Position numbers and translations under genes: made by a program
Notes under the pieces: generated by a model
The model's input: the letters and a program-made list of their open reading frames with translations, nothing else
Told to the model about the DNA's origin: nothing
Databases searched by the model: none
Source: Liolophura sinensis
Lineage: Eukaryota; Mollusca; Polyplacophora; Chitonida; Chitonidae
DNA length: 64,000 nt
Direction: 5' to 3'
Assembly: GCF_032854445.1 (NCBI RefSeq)
Contig: NC_088302.1
Location: 12,521,338-12,585,337, forward strand
In this document: one piece after another, positions 24,541 to 37,295 of the stretch
Position numbering within the stretch: the stretch's first letter is position 1
How the letters are laid out: every line of letters starts with the position of its first letter

Positions 24541-25482
24541 TAGATAAATTTCCATCGGTCCCTTAGTGAACACATCTTCACACTTACCACGTCACATCTT
24601 TCTTCGGAGCAGTGAATGAACGGGATTTGCATATGGAGCACTGGTAATTCTCTCAAGTGCTCGCGTTTTTTCCGTGAGCCATTTTATACAGGTTTCAGGG
24701 TATAATTCCTTATTTACATGTAGCAGGGATTACTGAGCACAGTACTGTAATGGTCGCCATCCATGCCGAGCTTAGTTCTAGGAAAGCAGAGCCATTTTTA
24801 TAAGTGTATTTATTAAGCAGGTATCTAGTTTTAGAATATCATACTGCCCTAAATATAAAAGTTAAAGAAAAATACATGGAAATACAATCTTATTACGCGA
24901 GAGTGTACGGGCCAGATTAAATGTTGCTGATGATTCATTTCTTGAAATGCGTTTAGCGTAATAGTCCATCTCTTCTCATAACCAATCGTCCTTTTTTGAT
25001 AAAAACAAATCCCAATTTGAGTTAAATATTGTAAAAGGCTTGCTGCAAAGGTTACCAGTAATCGGATTCGAATGGTTTCTGCTTACACGGGTAGCGGAAG
25101 GTTCGGGAAACGGTCGCTGTCTAAGCCGTTTTACGTATGTTTTGGTTTTATATCGATCATTTGCAGCTGTGTGTTTGGCTCATATTTAGCCGTGGTTATT
25201 GGAAAACTGTCTGCCATTTATGATTTATACCGTATTTCCACAAACAAGGTATGAAAATATCAGACAAGAATTACAAACAGTAATTCTGGGAGAATATGTT
25301 TGACCCAGATTTTTATACAATAGACGCCTTTTCCGTCTTAACAAACAAAAGCCTCATTTATGACCAGAAACAAATGCCCGTAGCGGTTCTGAATCAGTTT
25401 GACTACAAAAAGTCGGTCTGGGTGATAAAAGCATAGACTATATTTACGTGTTACCAAGACTTCAAAAATTAAAAGGCAGTCA

Positions 25483-25648
25483 TCATTTATACGACGACGG
25501 CGAGTGTTATGGTGGGAGGCAGGCGGGAACAGCTCAGGGAAAACTACGACCATTCATTGCCGGTTGCTGGCAAACCTATATACAACCGGAGAGGAAGCCG
25601 GCATGAGCTGGACTTAAACTCACCGCATTGGTGATATGCTCCTGAGTG
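25483..25648 (-). mobile_element. SINE-A fragment, diverged
   Basis: Minus-strand middle portion: core (ACGACGACGG), GGTGGGAGG block, GGTTGCTGGCAAACC and the B-box region (GACTTAAACTCACCGCATTGG). Both ends are degraded. It is one of the older copies by eye. Confidence 0.75.
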
Positions 25649-27194
25649 AAGACATTCATCAGATCTTATGACAATAAATTAGCTAAAATAAATTTTTCCG
25701 TTTATTGCTGTTTAGAAGAATTTACTTTTGTTGATCCGGTTATATTAGAAGTTGGATGATTTGGGGGAAAAGGATGCCTTAAAATAAGGCATCAAAATGC
25801 ACCACTCATGATCATGTCACAGCTTTTTAAGTTGTTCTTGCATTACAAGGCCATTTGGGGACACAGTTGTATGAAAACTGGTTGAAAAATTGCCCTTTTG
25901 ATACATTGGCATTAAACGCAACCTTCCCTTATCTTTCTGACTGAGGTCAAGAAAATACTCCACCTGAGGAATTCCTGGCGTAAAGCCACAGCAAATCCAG
26001 ACAGATCAAACAGTGTCATTGGCCATGGTTCAGTGGCCCTCATTGTGACACTGCATACTTAAATGCCTGCAATTTTAGGTCCTGCAGATAATGTACTGCT
26101 TCATCTCAACTGCATTAGGCTCTTTTCCAATACATAAAGACAACAGCATACAGAGTAAAACCAGATCAGCGACGAGAGTGTGATATGTGGTACATGGTCT
26201 ATGTACTTATCCACCCTTTGTCATTGTCACGCTACAAAAGTTAGAAGGCGTCCACGTGATGTTATGTTGTGTCCACGTCAGCAGGTAAACAGCAGACTCT
26301 ACTGTCTGTACTGAATACTCAATTAGGCAAGCATATTAACGTAAACGGTGTCACCGTCATTTGGGCATTTTGGTGAAAACTTAAAAAGCAAAAAAAGGAA
26401 ACTGATCATAGATCTCAACTTTTTGGTATGAGCAAAACATTGTTTCACAAGGACGAATAGATGATCTATAACCCTAAAGTTTATCGTGTTAGGTGTTCTT
26501 GCGTTATAAAAAAACATTTGGCTCTGGTAGTAAATAAAAATGAATATGCCATCATCACACCGTGCTATCAATGACTATGCTGATCATATAAAGCGGATGA
26601 CCGCCTAATGTCGGCACAAAGTGTCGCCTGAAGGATTCTCGTCGTAGTAATGCCAATGATCCTGTAATCAACGACTGATCTCCGGCAGTGAGAGTAACGC
26701 TAAAAGGCAACAATGCGAACCACAGGGGTAATGGTCCTCATTTTCTAGAGACAGACGGTCTTGTGAATTTCCAAATTGATGTTCTCCGGCAAAAACTTTA
26801 ACCCAAGGCCTAAGCTTTTATTGTTTTACGGAAGGTTTTCCCACTTATTTGATTACTGGACAATCTGAGACAGACTGCTAAAATCTGTGGGATTGATAAC
26901 AGCCATTACTAGTCTGTCCGCCCTGGAGCTGAAAAAACATCTGTGCTGTGTAATTTACATAAATCATAAAATTTAGTTCATTTTGGAGATGCAGACATGA
27001 TGTGCTCATTAGATACTATAATTTCGGTCGCGTTTGTTAAAAAAGAAAAGTTGCGCTAGAATTGTTTAGTAAAGCAAATCATTTAGATGCTGTTACGGAA
27101 CCCAGAATTATTATCAAGTGTGAGAAATGGGGAAAATTTACCGCCTGTCCAGCACCTTCACTTCAAATAATGTGGATTGGTTGTGCCGAAAATA

Positions 27195-27794
27195 TACCAG
27201 TCTTGTCCTGTGAAAGTCAACTGTTAGGCAAAATACGGAAAAGGTATCAGTCTTGTCCAGTGAATGCCAACTGTTAGGTAAAATACGGAAAATGTATCAG
27301 TCTTGTCCTGTGAATATCAACTATTAGGCAAAATACGGAAAATTTATCAGTCTTGTCCTGTGAATGTCAGAGGTTACGCAAAATGCGGAAAATGTATTAG
27401 TCGTGTCCTATGAATGTCAGCTGTTACGCAAAATGCGGAAAATGTATTAGTCGTGTCCTGTGAATGTCAACTGTTAGGTAAAATACGGAAAACGTATCAG
27501 TCTTGTTCTGTGAATGTCAACTGTTAGGCAAAATATGGAAAATGTATCAGTCTTGTCCTGTGAATGCCAACTGTTAGGTAAAATACGGAAAATGTATCAG
27601 TCTTGTCCTGTGAATGTCAACTATTAGGCAAAATACGGAAAATGTATCAGTCTTGTCCTGTGAATGTCAGCTGTTACGCAAAATGCGGAAAATGTATCAG
27701 TCTTGTCCTGTGAATGTCAACTGTTAGGCAAAATACGGAAAATGTATTAGTCTTGTCCTGTTGATGTTGGCTGCTACGCAAAATACGGAAAAAG
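27195..27794 (+). repeat. 50-bp minisatellite, 12 copies
   Basis: Units of exactly 50 bp, for example TATCAGTCTTGTCCTGTGAA followed by TGTCAACTGTTAGGCAAAAT and ACGGAAAATG. Variants alternate between CTGTTAGG, CTATTAGG and CTGTTACG forms. Similar single-copy sequence (CTGGTCCCGTGAAGTTCAC, then GTTAGACAAAATACCGAAAA) stands at the same place in unit 3 (about 21064-21155), so the array expanded from local sequence. Confidence 0.95.
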
Positions 27795-28385
27795 AAGACG
27801 TCAGAAAATCGTTACACAGTAGACTACTGTAAACAGGAAAGTTGGTTGAAAATGGTATTAAAAGAGATTTGTAAGCATGTCACCAAAGCGTACGTGTGAG
27901 CATTAAAACGTGGCCCGAGACGCGAGGGATCTTAAACAATGTCTTCACAGGTCATCAGTAGCTCTGATTGTATTGTGTCGTGGAAATTGGGCCACTAGGG
28001 GATACTGGAAGGAACCTGTCAGGGTGGAGGTGGGTATTGGTTGGCTAACAGTGGTAATCACCAGTCTACATACATATCCCACCGAGGCACGAGTTTCTGC
28101 GGTCATTGTGGAGTCCTTAGAAAGGAGATCTCCACGACGGGTGAAAGCCCAGAACGCCATCCCAGGACGGATATTCTGGAGGAAATTGAACGGCCTTTTG
28201 GTAACTGGTTGAGCTGTTCACACCGACTACAGCTTGCCATGCTGGAAGACTGATAACAGACGAAGCCTTTGTTTGCTGATGTCTGGCCTACAATCACTCT
28301 TTAAGAGGACCAAGACTACATGACGAAAATTCACAAAAAATGTCTCACTTTTACATGCAATCACACAAAGTATGAGCTTGAGAGA

Positions 28386-28414
28386 GGGTGGGGATGGGGG
28401 TAGGGGTGGGGGGC
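28386..28414 (+). repeat. G-rich tract, G-quadruplex candidate
   Basis: Five runs of three to six G separated by one or two bases (GGGTGGGGATGGGGGTAGGGGTGGGGGG read in two parts, 28386-28400 and 28401-28414). This meets the usual G3+N1-7 pattern. No gene is adjacent. Confidence 0.7.
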
Positions 28415-28460
28415 TCGGAAACAAGTTTTGGTTTGAGTCTTCCGGGTAGAACAATTAGAG

Positions 28461-31400
28461 GTTGGAAAGTCAAACAAATGGAAACTGGATTTGGGTAAAT
28501 ATATACACCTATGCCCGTGTTTTAAGATCAAGAACTTTGTTTACAGATCAACTTTTCAGTATTAACGAAACTCCAGATAGCCAAAAACAGTCATCTTGTC
28601 ATCGCCACGAGGCTTATTTATGTAAGGCTTTAGATGCTTATAACGCCAACATTCTTTTCGCTGAGTTTTCTGACTCGGCATTGAAACTGGAAGGGTATAT
28701 GCATTTTAGTTCGATGGTGAATGTTTGTTTGTGGTACATCAGCTCGCTGTACATCAGCACCCTTTGACTGATGTCTCTTACAAAAACAGGATTTCATTCC
28801 TTTCTAATCCTGTACAGTTGCTTTGTCTCGATCATTTGTTCGCTGAAGACCGCTTCTTCACACCTTATCGGACTTGGCCCCAAAGAGTGGCCATTCTCCA
28901 CCTTACGGCACGGCGCTCTGCTTCCACAGAAGACGAGGGCTTATATGCCAGACACGTTAGATAAATTTTCATGGGTCCCTAAGTTAACACATCTTTCTCC
29001 ACGATTACCAAGCAACATCTTTCTCTGGAGCAGTGAATGAGCCAGCTTTTCTTATGGAGCACTGGTAATTTCCTCAAACGCCCGCGTTTTCTCCATGAGC
29101 CATTACACGGAAGTTCCAGGCTATAATTCTTCATTTACATGTACCTTAGAAAAAAAGTGGTCCAGTAAGCCACACCCAAAGTTTTAATGGGGTAGACCCA
29201 GACTGAGAAATTCCTGAGTACAATACCACAATGGAATCTATCAATAGCGGGCTCAATTCCAGAAATGCAGAGCAATATTTATAAGCGTATGTAAGCAGGA
29301 ATCTAGTATTAGAAAAGTCAACCTCCCCTAAATATAAAAGATTTAAGTAAACTACAAAATACAATAAAAAATACAATGTTATTACCTCTTCTTTTTGATG
29401 AACACAAATCCGAATTTCAGTTGAATATCGTAAAAGATTTGCTGCATGGGTTAGCAGTAATCTAAATGTACCTGCTTACAGGGATAGGTCATGGTCCGGC
29501 AAAGGCTAAATGTCTTTAGCGGTTAAAGGATATTTCGACTTTGCATCGATCATTTGCAGCAATTTGTTTGGCCTATACTTAGCCGAGTGTATTGGGAAAT
29601 TGCCCGCCAGGTTACGATTAATACCACAGCTCTTTAAACAAGGCATCAAAAGATCGGACGACAATTACAAACGGTAATCCAGGGACCGCTAGGCGGCGTA
29701 TGGGATTGTCTTAAGTATATGTTTGACCTAGATTTTAAACAGTAGACATTTTTGGCGTCTGAGCAAACAAAAGTGAGACGGTGTGTGCGATGCAAGCGTA
29801 AGCAGCAATTTTGATCGGTGACTTGCTGCCTTGGATGGTCGCGAATCAGCACCATTTCTTTGGAAAGTTAGTCAAACAGAGGATAAAGACCATATCTGTA
29901 AGATTTGCTATTTTTCAACAGCAGATCAGTTTGTTTTCACATAAATCACTAGGCAGTTATCGTCAGTCTGAATAACGTCAATCACTGTAAATGTTTCATG
30001 CGCTAATTAAATGAATCTGAATGTTTGTAACAACCATTTTGCCTGAGTAAAGTCTTATGAACATCCAACGTATTACGTACACATGTACCGCTTATTCCAA
30101 AGTTATTGAAGTTACTTTGCTTTTTCGAGATAGATTTGTATAGAAATTGGTTTGAAAAGAGTACTTCCAATACATTGGCAAGAAAGGCACCATTCGCTTC
30201 TTTTACCAGTTGTAGCAAAAACAATGAATAAAAAATAACACAGCAGAGTAGGACTTCTGCACCTTGGAAATCTCTGATGTAAAGCCATAGCAAATCCAGC
30301 AGGAACATACATGCGAAACCACTGGTCATGCTTCATTTCCAGAGGAAACGCTCGTTGTTACTTGAACATGTGTATAAAAGCCTAGCTTTCAAAGCAAATT
30401 TACAATGGCATTCACTGCAGCTGATATCAGGCATTGTTTCTGGCGGGGTAAACAAAAATCATAAATATTGCGTTTACCTTTCTGGGTGTTTTTGCTGTTT
30501 AAAAACATTTGCCCCTGTGGCAGAGAATCACTCAGTCGCCATCGCATTGTGAGACCCTTCACTACATTGATCATATACACGAAATTGCCGCCCGAGGGTG
30601 TTCATCTTTATGATGCAAACGACCCTGTAATCAGCGACTGATCGCTGCAGACAGAATAACGCCTTCTGGCAGCATTGCAGGATGAAAATCCAAACCAGAG
30701 GGCAAATGATGTTCGTTTTTGTTTTCACAAACAGACTTCAAGCTGTCCAAATTGATTTTCTCTAAAGCAAAATTTAACCGAAAGCAGAAATCTAGTTAAG
30801 TTAAACTATAATTTGATGATTTGAAACTCTGTGAAAAAGAGGTACGATTGCTATAATGGATATACCATGAACTGTGCAAGTAATAATAGCAATTACTAGA
30901 CATACAATTACATACACTCCACTATGTAATTTTAATCCCATCTTCAAGTAGTCCAAAATTTTTTCACTCGAGGTATTTATACCTCCAGTTTCGTACTCAT
31001 CTCAGCAGTTTACTTCAGAACAACGATACAGAAAGGCTATAGCAGGACTTTTGAGTAAGTTTAATTGTTTGCGTATCTTTACCAGCGCCATATAGCTTTA
31101 AACAAAGGGTAGGAATTTTCTTACCGAATAGAGTTCCTGTATCAATTCCATCTCATTCAAAGGGGAAGCATCCCCTTTGCTGTTCACTTGAAAGTGTACC
31201 ATTTCCTTGTTCTTTATATGTCACAGATGGATAAAATGAAGACGGATTCTTTACAGGAGCCCTCAGCCAACAGACAAAATGTCGATAAAAATCCAGCAAA
31301 AAATATTCAAACTGAAAGGGGGCTTCAGAAGGGCTTTTAAGGAATTGGGTAGTACAATCAAGACGTAATTCTGAAGAACGCGGATTGAGCCGCAAGCTGT

Positions 31401-31745
31401 ATTACACAATGATCCTAAACAGCTCCGAATTTTACAGGTAATTTGGAGAATGGGCCACAAGGGGGATACCGGAAGTACCCTTATCAGTTCGGAAATAGAC
31501 ATTTGGTTGTTTAGCAGTGCTAATCACAAGTCTAAACTCTTATCCCATCCAACGAGACGCGAATATCCGCGGTCATTGTTGAGTTCGTTTCAAGATAGAT
31601 CTTGACGACTGGTGAGTTCCAAGGACGCCATGCCAGGACGGATATTCTGGAGGAAATTGAACGGCCTTTGGTAACTGGTTGAGATGTACACATGGATTGC
31701 AACCTGTTTTACTGGAAGGCTGATAACAGGTCAAACCTTTGTTAG
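28461..31745 (+). repeat. array unit 5
   Basis: Blocks in order: AACAAATGGAAACTGGATTTGG (28472; matches 24074), CATCAGCACCC module (28725-28964), TTTGCTGCATGGGTTAGCAG (29438), GGCATCAAAAGATCGG (29642), GATGCAAACGACCCTG (30614) and the GTCATTG/ATATTCTGGAGG block (31435-31742). It has no minisatellite where unit 4 does. A 108-codon minus-strand frame at 30003-30329 is probably incidental. Confidence 0.7.
28725..28964 (+). pseudogene. exon-like module 'LLCLDHLF', best-preserved copy
   Basis: Seventy-nine open codons, including VHQHPLTDVSYKNRI, LSNPVQLLCLDHLFAEDRFF, TPYRTWPQRVAILHLT and STEDEGLYARHVR, then TAA. Amino-acid-level similarity in the same frame extends to 17936-18154 (VHQHCLSNVSYRDRI) and 24345-24540. 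Conserved reading frame with several synonymous differences suggests past coding function. It matches no family I know. Confidence 0.4.
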
Positions 31746-34556
31746 CTGTCACTGCCTTTTAAGGTCAAACATGTTTCCACAGAACGACTCGCTGAATGGT
31801 TTAACAGCAAGTGAAAAATTGTAAATAAAACTTTGTTACAGAGACAAAAATAAAATATTTTTGATTTTATTATTGTTGATATATGTTCAAGCGCGTAGAC
31901 ACAGCTATCCTGACAGCAATCTTAGTACCTGACAACTGCGATACGTTAAAGAAAAAGATCTCTAAAATCAAAGTAGGCATAATTAAATAGACCATTTAAA
32001 TCTATGCGTAAATATACTGTCACTATATTTTCACACTGTTGTGAAAAGAGTTTAAGGCGTTCAAACATTTGAATTCTAGGGTGGACTTTATGGATTCGGT
32101 TAGGAACATGAAGTTTTCTCAACTCTAGTCACGGTACTGAATGTTGGAATGACTCTTTTTACCCTTGAGTAAAAGATTACTGAAACAATGTTCCCCAAAA
32201 CTCCTTCCTTCCAGGGAACATCAGAAAAATGGGATGTGACGTCAGACTTTTTAGATGTCGTCATTATGGCTCATAAAACCCACCGTAGTATTCAAATATT
32301 TAAATGTCTTCCAACACTTTTAAAAAATCTGAAAAAAAATAAAGGAAAATATTTTTGCGCAATGTTGTCAGTTGTCTGTACGATGAAGCTTTCTTCATAT
32401 TTTAATTTTCTTTCACTTCAATGAAATGTGCACTTGAGCAAGAAAGTCTCCTTACTCTCTAGACCCGACTGATCTATAAATATAACCCTGAATAAGCATT
32501 TGGGCACCAATCCCTATCTACATATTACTACCACTATGACATATTTCTACGACTTTCATAATTAGCTTTCCTCACGTCATCACCAGCAAAACTTAGGTTT
32601 CCTGTCGTCATCATCAGGTTTCCACCAGACATAGTCAGGTTTCCGCAAGACAGCATCGAAACAGTAATATCTGTTGCTAAGACAGGGTTTATTCCCATCT
32701 AATCAAGAACAACTGCTTTCCTCCGATAAGACGACGGTCAGTTCACAGCCTCCCGGATTTGGTTTCACTGAATTGTCGTTACCCAAATGTACTCTACATC
32801 TCCAGAAGATGAATGATTCTGTGTCTGAGGCGTTAGACAAAGTTCTATCGGCCACTTAGTACACATATATTTCTCCAGGATTACAAAGCCGTAAATTTTA
32901 CGTTTCAAACAGAGGCAATTGCTCTACATCTCAGTCTCTTCCCAGAAAATCATCCCATTGAACCTTTAACGTATAAATCTTTGCCTAGATGTTACAGTGC
33001 TAACAGCATTAGTTCATCTAACTTCGTACTGGACAGACCCATTTGCGTGAGGCCATTACAACCGACCATCAATCTTACCCTCACCTTGCCACCCTTACTT
33101 GTTAAATGTATACCAAAGCATTATTTTTATTTAGCAATTAGATTAAATTGATGGGAAAAGATAAGGAACATTTTTTTCAACTATCCAGGGCATTTTGTTG
33201 TTAGACTAATGCTTGGTAGAAACACAAAAGTTGCTTCTGGCCTTGTACGCGGTACAGAGAAAGCTGTTACCTTTATTTGTAACCTAAACGTCACTTGTCA
33301 GGTGTAGAGGTAGAAAGGCCTCTATGCCCTTATGAATTCCGAAGGACATAAATATGGCCTTACCCTGGCTTACCCTGGTAAAAAGAGACCGTATTTCACC
33401 GCTATTGTGTGACCATTTGCAAGCTACCACACTCTCGTCACTGCTCTGGTTTTACTTTCTATGCTGTACATCTTTAATTATAACAAATTATAATATATTA
33501 CATCCAAATTTTCAAGTTATTCAAATCTTCGAAAAACTGTTTTAGTAGTGCGTGATGTAATAGTGATGTATTTGGTAAAGGTCCAAAAGCTGCAATGGGA
33601 GAAGAAAATCGTGGCACCACAGCTTTGGATTACTTAGAATATGGCAATACCAGTGTTCTGTTGTCTTAAATTTAAACTCATCTATTAATGAAATAATAAC
33701 AAAAAAGAGATATCAAAATAGAGATGCGATTATTCATCCAGAGTGACAAATACTGATGTGTGAAATACAACTATCATTTATACTGGTCCATCCAACTGTA
33801 AGTTGCTTTCATACAGGTGGAAATAAACGGGTGGACTTGGTCAAACATGGATACACAAATGACACCCCTTTCCTTTAGAAACTTCTTAACTTCAAAAACG
33901 TTAACCTCTTGATTTTGATTCCATCGTTCTTTTTTTGGTAATAGTTTTTGGTGGAAGCTTTTTTTCCAGGTGCACTTGTTTTGGTAAATGTATTCCAAAA
34001 TAGTTGCTAACGACTTCTGAAGGTCACATGTTTCTGTAGGACATACAGCGATCAAATAGTGCGAACTCGAAGCTTGCCAACTGCATCAGGTGATTGAGGA
34101 GATTGGCTTAAGGCTATACAGTACGATACATTATTGCCTCATTTGATTCTTGTTTTGTTTATTCCAATATAAATGCAACATAATTCACTGAGCCGACAAA
34201 TTGTAAGCCAAGGATGACTTCAGTGTGCAATCGACCGAGTGTAAAAGTAGAGAAACCAGTGTTTCAGAATCCGATATGAATCGAACGCCTGTCTTTATAG
34301 TCTTCATTGTTTATTTGCGCGTTAAAATGATTTCATTTTTATTTTCTGCATCAAGCGAAATGGGGCTGTGCAAAGCGATAATGAAGGTAATAAAAAAGGC
34401 AAATCTGCGTTATTGTTGGCGATGTTTTCTGCAGTATTCACCCTATGCAATAATCTATCTCCCTTACATCATTTACAATGAACACCGACTTAACAGCCAG
34501 TAAAATAAACATTCCCTCCCTCACAGCCTGAACAATGAAATTCCTGTCTTTCACAG

Positions 34557-34715
34557 ATGAAATTAACTAACCTGTATCGATCTTATTGCTGTTATAACGC
34601 CCCAGAAAGTTGCAAACACCTTGAAATATACAGAGATGTGAATATCATGGCCAAACTGTATGTGGGCCGTAAGATTCTTCCCATTGGCAGCACAGCTGTG
34701 TGTCTTGATGGATAA
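34557..34715 (+). CDS. unrecognised 52-codon open frame in unit 6
   Basis: It starts MKLTNLYRSYCCYNAPESC directly after an acceptor-like TTCCTGTCTTTCACAG and ends CLDG, stop. The matching place in unit 7 (40232) begins MKLTNLFERPYCCHGA in the same frame and then diverges. It could be a remnant exon of the same lineage as the 40.5-41.2 kb model. No family recognised and no independent support. Confidence 0.2.
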   Translation: MKLTNLYRSYCCYNAPESCKHLEIYRDVNIMAKLYVGRKILPIGSTAVCLDG

Positions 34716-34794
34716 ATTCGGAATATTGGATTGTTTGCGAACAAAGCAGACTGCTGAAAAATCGAGAAAGAAGAAAAGAAACAAAAACCTGAAC

Positions 34795-35210
34795 TAGCGT
34801 GTGGCCTAAAACAATAAAAGGCTGAAAAGTTACGCTATTACTCGTATTTAAACCAGGAATGATCTGACTTCCGCTAGAGAATTACTGACTGGCCTCAGGC
34901 GATGGTTCGGTAAAACAACATCTGGCCTGCCACACAAACTCCAGTTTGCTCGGGATAAAGCTATGCGGCGTTTTGTGATCGTAAAATTAGCCTTTCTTTC
35001 CAGACGCTGGAACGCTTTTACCCAAGATAATAGACATAAACCGCTTTCGGTAGGTGATGGGCTTGTGCAAGGCTCTAAACAATTACTACTGACAAGAAAA
35101 GCGGAAGTGAAACTACCTAATGCACTTTCGGGAATTCAGAAAATTTCACGCCACTGATTTCATTGGTCATGTGATCGATGGCTAATGAGACCTACCGTAT
35201 GAAAATAAAG
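34795..35210 (+). repeat. ACAATAAAAGGC block, copy 1 (promoter-like motifs)
   Basis: Repeated at 41335-41870 and 46995-47530. It contains GCGGAAGTGA (35101-35110, ETS-like), ATTGG (35162-35166, reverse CCAAT) immediately followed by TCATGTGA (35167-35174, E-box-like). A frame, GKTTSGLPHKLQF ... TQDNRHKP, is open here and in copy 2 but shifted in copy 3, so coding is doubtful. Confidence 0.55.
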
Positions 35211-35293
35211 TTCCTCGTAAGAAATGTGTGTATATGTTATAGGCACGGCTTATAAAGTTCAGTGGCCCTGCAAATAAAACTTCTACTGTTAAA

Positions 35294-35567
35294 TTTATTT
35301 GTTTATTTATTTGATTGGTGTTTTACGCCGTGCTCAAGAATATTTCACTTATACGACGGCGGCCAGCATTATGGTGGGAGGAAACCGGGCAGAGCCCGGG
35401 GGAAACCCACGACCATTCGCAGGTTGCTGGCAGACCTTCCCACTTACGGCCGGAGAGGAAGCCAACATGAGCTGGACATGAACTCACAGCGACCGAATTG
35501 GTGAGAGACTCCTGGGTCATTACGCTGTGCTAGAGCGCTAACCAGTTGAGCCACGGAGGCCCACCTT
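35294..35567 (-). mobile_element. SINE-A, full length, 10-bp target-site duplication
   Basis: A complete element on the minus strand, from the AAATAAATAAAC-type tail at the left to the tRNA-like head (GGCCTCCGTGGCTCAACTGG in sense) at the right. It is flanked by TACTGTTAAA at 35284-35293 and 35568-35577, a precise signature of target-primed reverse transcription. It sits in a unit of the segmental array. Confidence 0.93.
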
Positions 35568-35943
35568 TACTGTTAAAAGACCATCATCTATTTAAAAAAT
35601 GTACTTTAAACACATAGTCCAGAATGGCATCATTCATTTCGTTTGCTGAAGAATAAAATTTAAAAAAGACGAACAGATAAAAAATTTCTGCACCTCAGAA
35701 ATTCTAACGTAAAGCCATAGCAAATTCACCAGAAAGCAGGCAAAACCAAAGGTTATGGTTCATTGACTTCAAGTGGAACACTCTAGTTCATACTGTAGTG
35801 CCGTTCGTATATATTGTGTAGTGCTTCGTTACATTCTAGAGCAGCTATCAACTGTAAAATGTATACTGTATCTCGTCGAGTTAAATACAGACTTTTATGC
35901 TGCGAGTGATTAATATTTATTTCATTTTTACTGGTGTTTTTAG

Positions 35944-36063
35944 AGCGTATATATACTCAAGAATATTTCACTTGTACCACGGCGGCCAGCATGATGGTGG
36001 GAGGAAACCGGACTCGGAAACACACGACCATCCGCAGGTTGCTATCAGACCTTCCCACGTACC
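35944..36063 (-). mobile_element. SINE-A fragment
   Basis: Minus-strand piece containing the CAAGAATATTTCACTTGTACC core, the GGTGGGAGG block and GGTTGCTATCAGACCTTCCC. Both ends are missing and there is a short internal deletion after GGAAACCGGACTCGG. Confidence 0.75.
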
Positions 36064-36968
36064 GTATACTGAATACTTGAGTACAGATCATCACATACTT
36101 AAATGATACCATTGTTATTTGGACACTTATATGAAAACTTTGAAAGGAAATTGACAATGACATTCACTGCAGCTGATATCAGACATTTTCTCAACGGTCA
36201 AACTAAAACATAATCATTGCGTTTACCTTAATGGGTGTTTTTGCTTTATAAAAACATTTGCCGCTCTGGCTCAGAATCAATCTGACACCATCAAATTGCG
36301 AGGCCCTTCCTTAGATTGACCATATACAGGAAATTGCCGCATGATGGTGGCGCAAAGTGTCGCCTGAGGATGTTCGTCTTTGTGATGCAAACGACCATGT
36401 AATCACCAACTGTTCGCTGGCGGACAGAAAAACGGCTGCTAGCAACAGTTTATGATGAAATCCAAACTGGATGGCAAATGGCCTTCGGCCTTGTTTTTAC
36501 AGACAGACTTCAAGGCGTAATTCTAACCGTGACGACGCAGGTGGGGTGGCTAGCTGTCTCACACATAGTCTTCACTGATCAACAGCTCTGAATGCAATAG
36601 ATAATATGGACATTGGGCCACAAGAGGAATACCGGAAGTAGCCGTATCAGACCAGAAATAGACATTTACCTGTTTAACAGTGCTAATCACAAGTCTAACC
36701 TCTTATCCCATTCAATGATTCGTGAATTGCGCGGTCATAGTGACGTCCTCTGAAGGTAGATCTTGAGGTACGGTGGTGATCCCCGAATGCCATACAAGGA
36801 CGGGTATTCTGGAGGAAATTGTAAATAAACATTTGTCATAGACACAAAAATAAAATTGGACTTTATTATTATCTATATATGTTCAAGCGTATAGATACGG
36901 CTATCCTGACAGAACAGAGAGAAACTCCGAGTGCCAAGTCAATGGATGGAATTTGAACTTGAGCAAGA

Positions 36969-37295
36969 GTGAGTGAGTGAGTGCTTGGGGTTTAACGTCG
37001 TACTCAACAATTTTTCAGTCATATGACGACGAAGGAATCTTTAGGGTGCATGTACGTGCAACGTGCCTCCTTGTAGCACGACGGATTTCCACCGCTCTTT
37101 TATTTAGTGCTGCTTCACTGAGACGACTTACCGAAGGCAAGTAAGCCGCTCCGACCGGGCCATTACACTGATACGGGTCAACCATTCGTTGCACTATCCC
37201 CTTCATGCTGAACGCCAAGCGAGGAAGTTACAACTTCCTCTTTTAAAGTCTTAGGTGTGACTCGATCAAGGATTGGTCCTGGATCTACCGGTCCC
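36969..37295 (-). mobile_element. SINE-B, full length, 14-bp target-site duplication
   Basis: A second SINE family, unlike SINE-A. Its left end in this orientation is a (GAGT)n tract followed by GCTTGGGGTTTAACGTCGTAC. Its right end is the tRNA-like head. Flanking repeats are GAACTTGAGCAAGA at 36955-36968 and 37296-37309. It shares its whole length with 43849-44206 and 46274-46615. Confidence 0.93.

Larger units (their letters stand above)
22090..28260 (+). repeat. array unit 4 (with internal re-duplications)
   Basis: It contains a second AAAACTGTTGACTGCTTCTC block (22300), the TTTATTGACCCATTCATG module (22605-22850), a further copy of the CATCAGCACG module (24345-24540), the TTGCTGCAAAGGTTACCAG block (25040), the ATGCCAATGATCC block (26650), the 50-bp minisatellite (27195-27794) and the GTCATTGTGGAGTCC block (28100-28260). 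No intact gene recognised. At 23.2-23.9 kb I see nothing beyond AT-rich sequence. Confidence 0.65.
32640..36830 (+). repeat. array unit 6
   Basis: Blocks in order: AAGACAGGGTTTATTCCC module (32660-32860), CTCCAGGATTACAAAGCCG (32873), a segment shared only with unit 7 (33.6-34.6 kb matching 39.4-40.4 kb), the ACAATAAAAGGC block (34795-35210), GATGCAAACGACC module (36355-36452) and the ATTCTGGAGGAAATTG block (36595-36825). Two SINE-A copies interrupt it (35294, 35944). Confidence 0.7.

Noticed and set aside
37015-37218. 67-codon frame AFSMKGIVQRMVDPYQCNG, also at 43965-44168 and 46319-46516
   Set aside because: It is the translation of the SINE-B body. Its apparent conservation reflects shared repeat DNA, not a gene.
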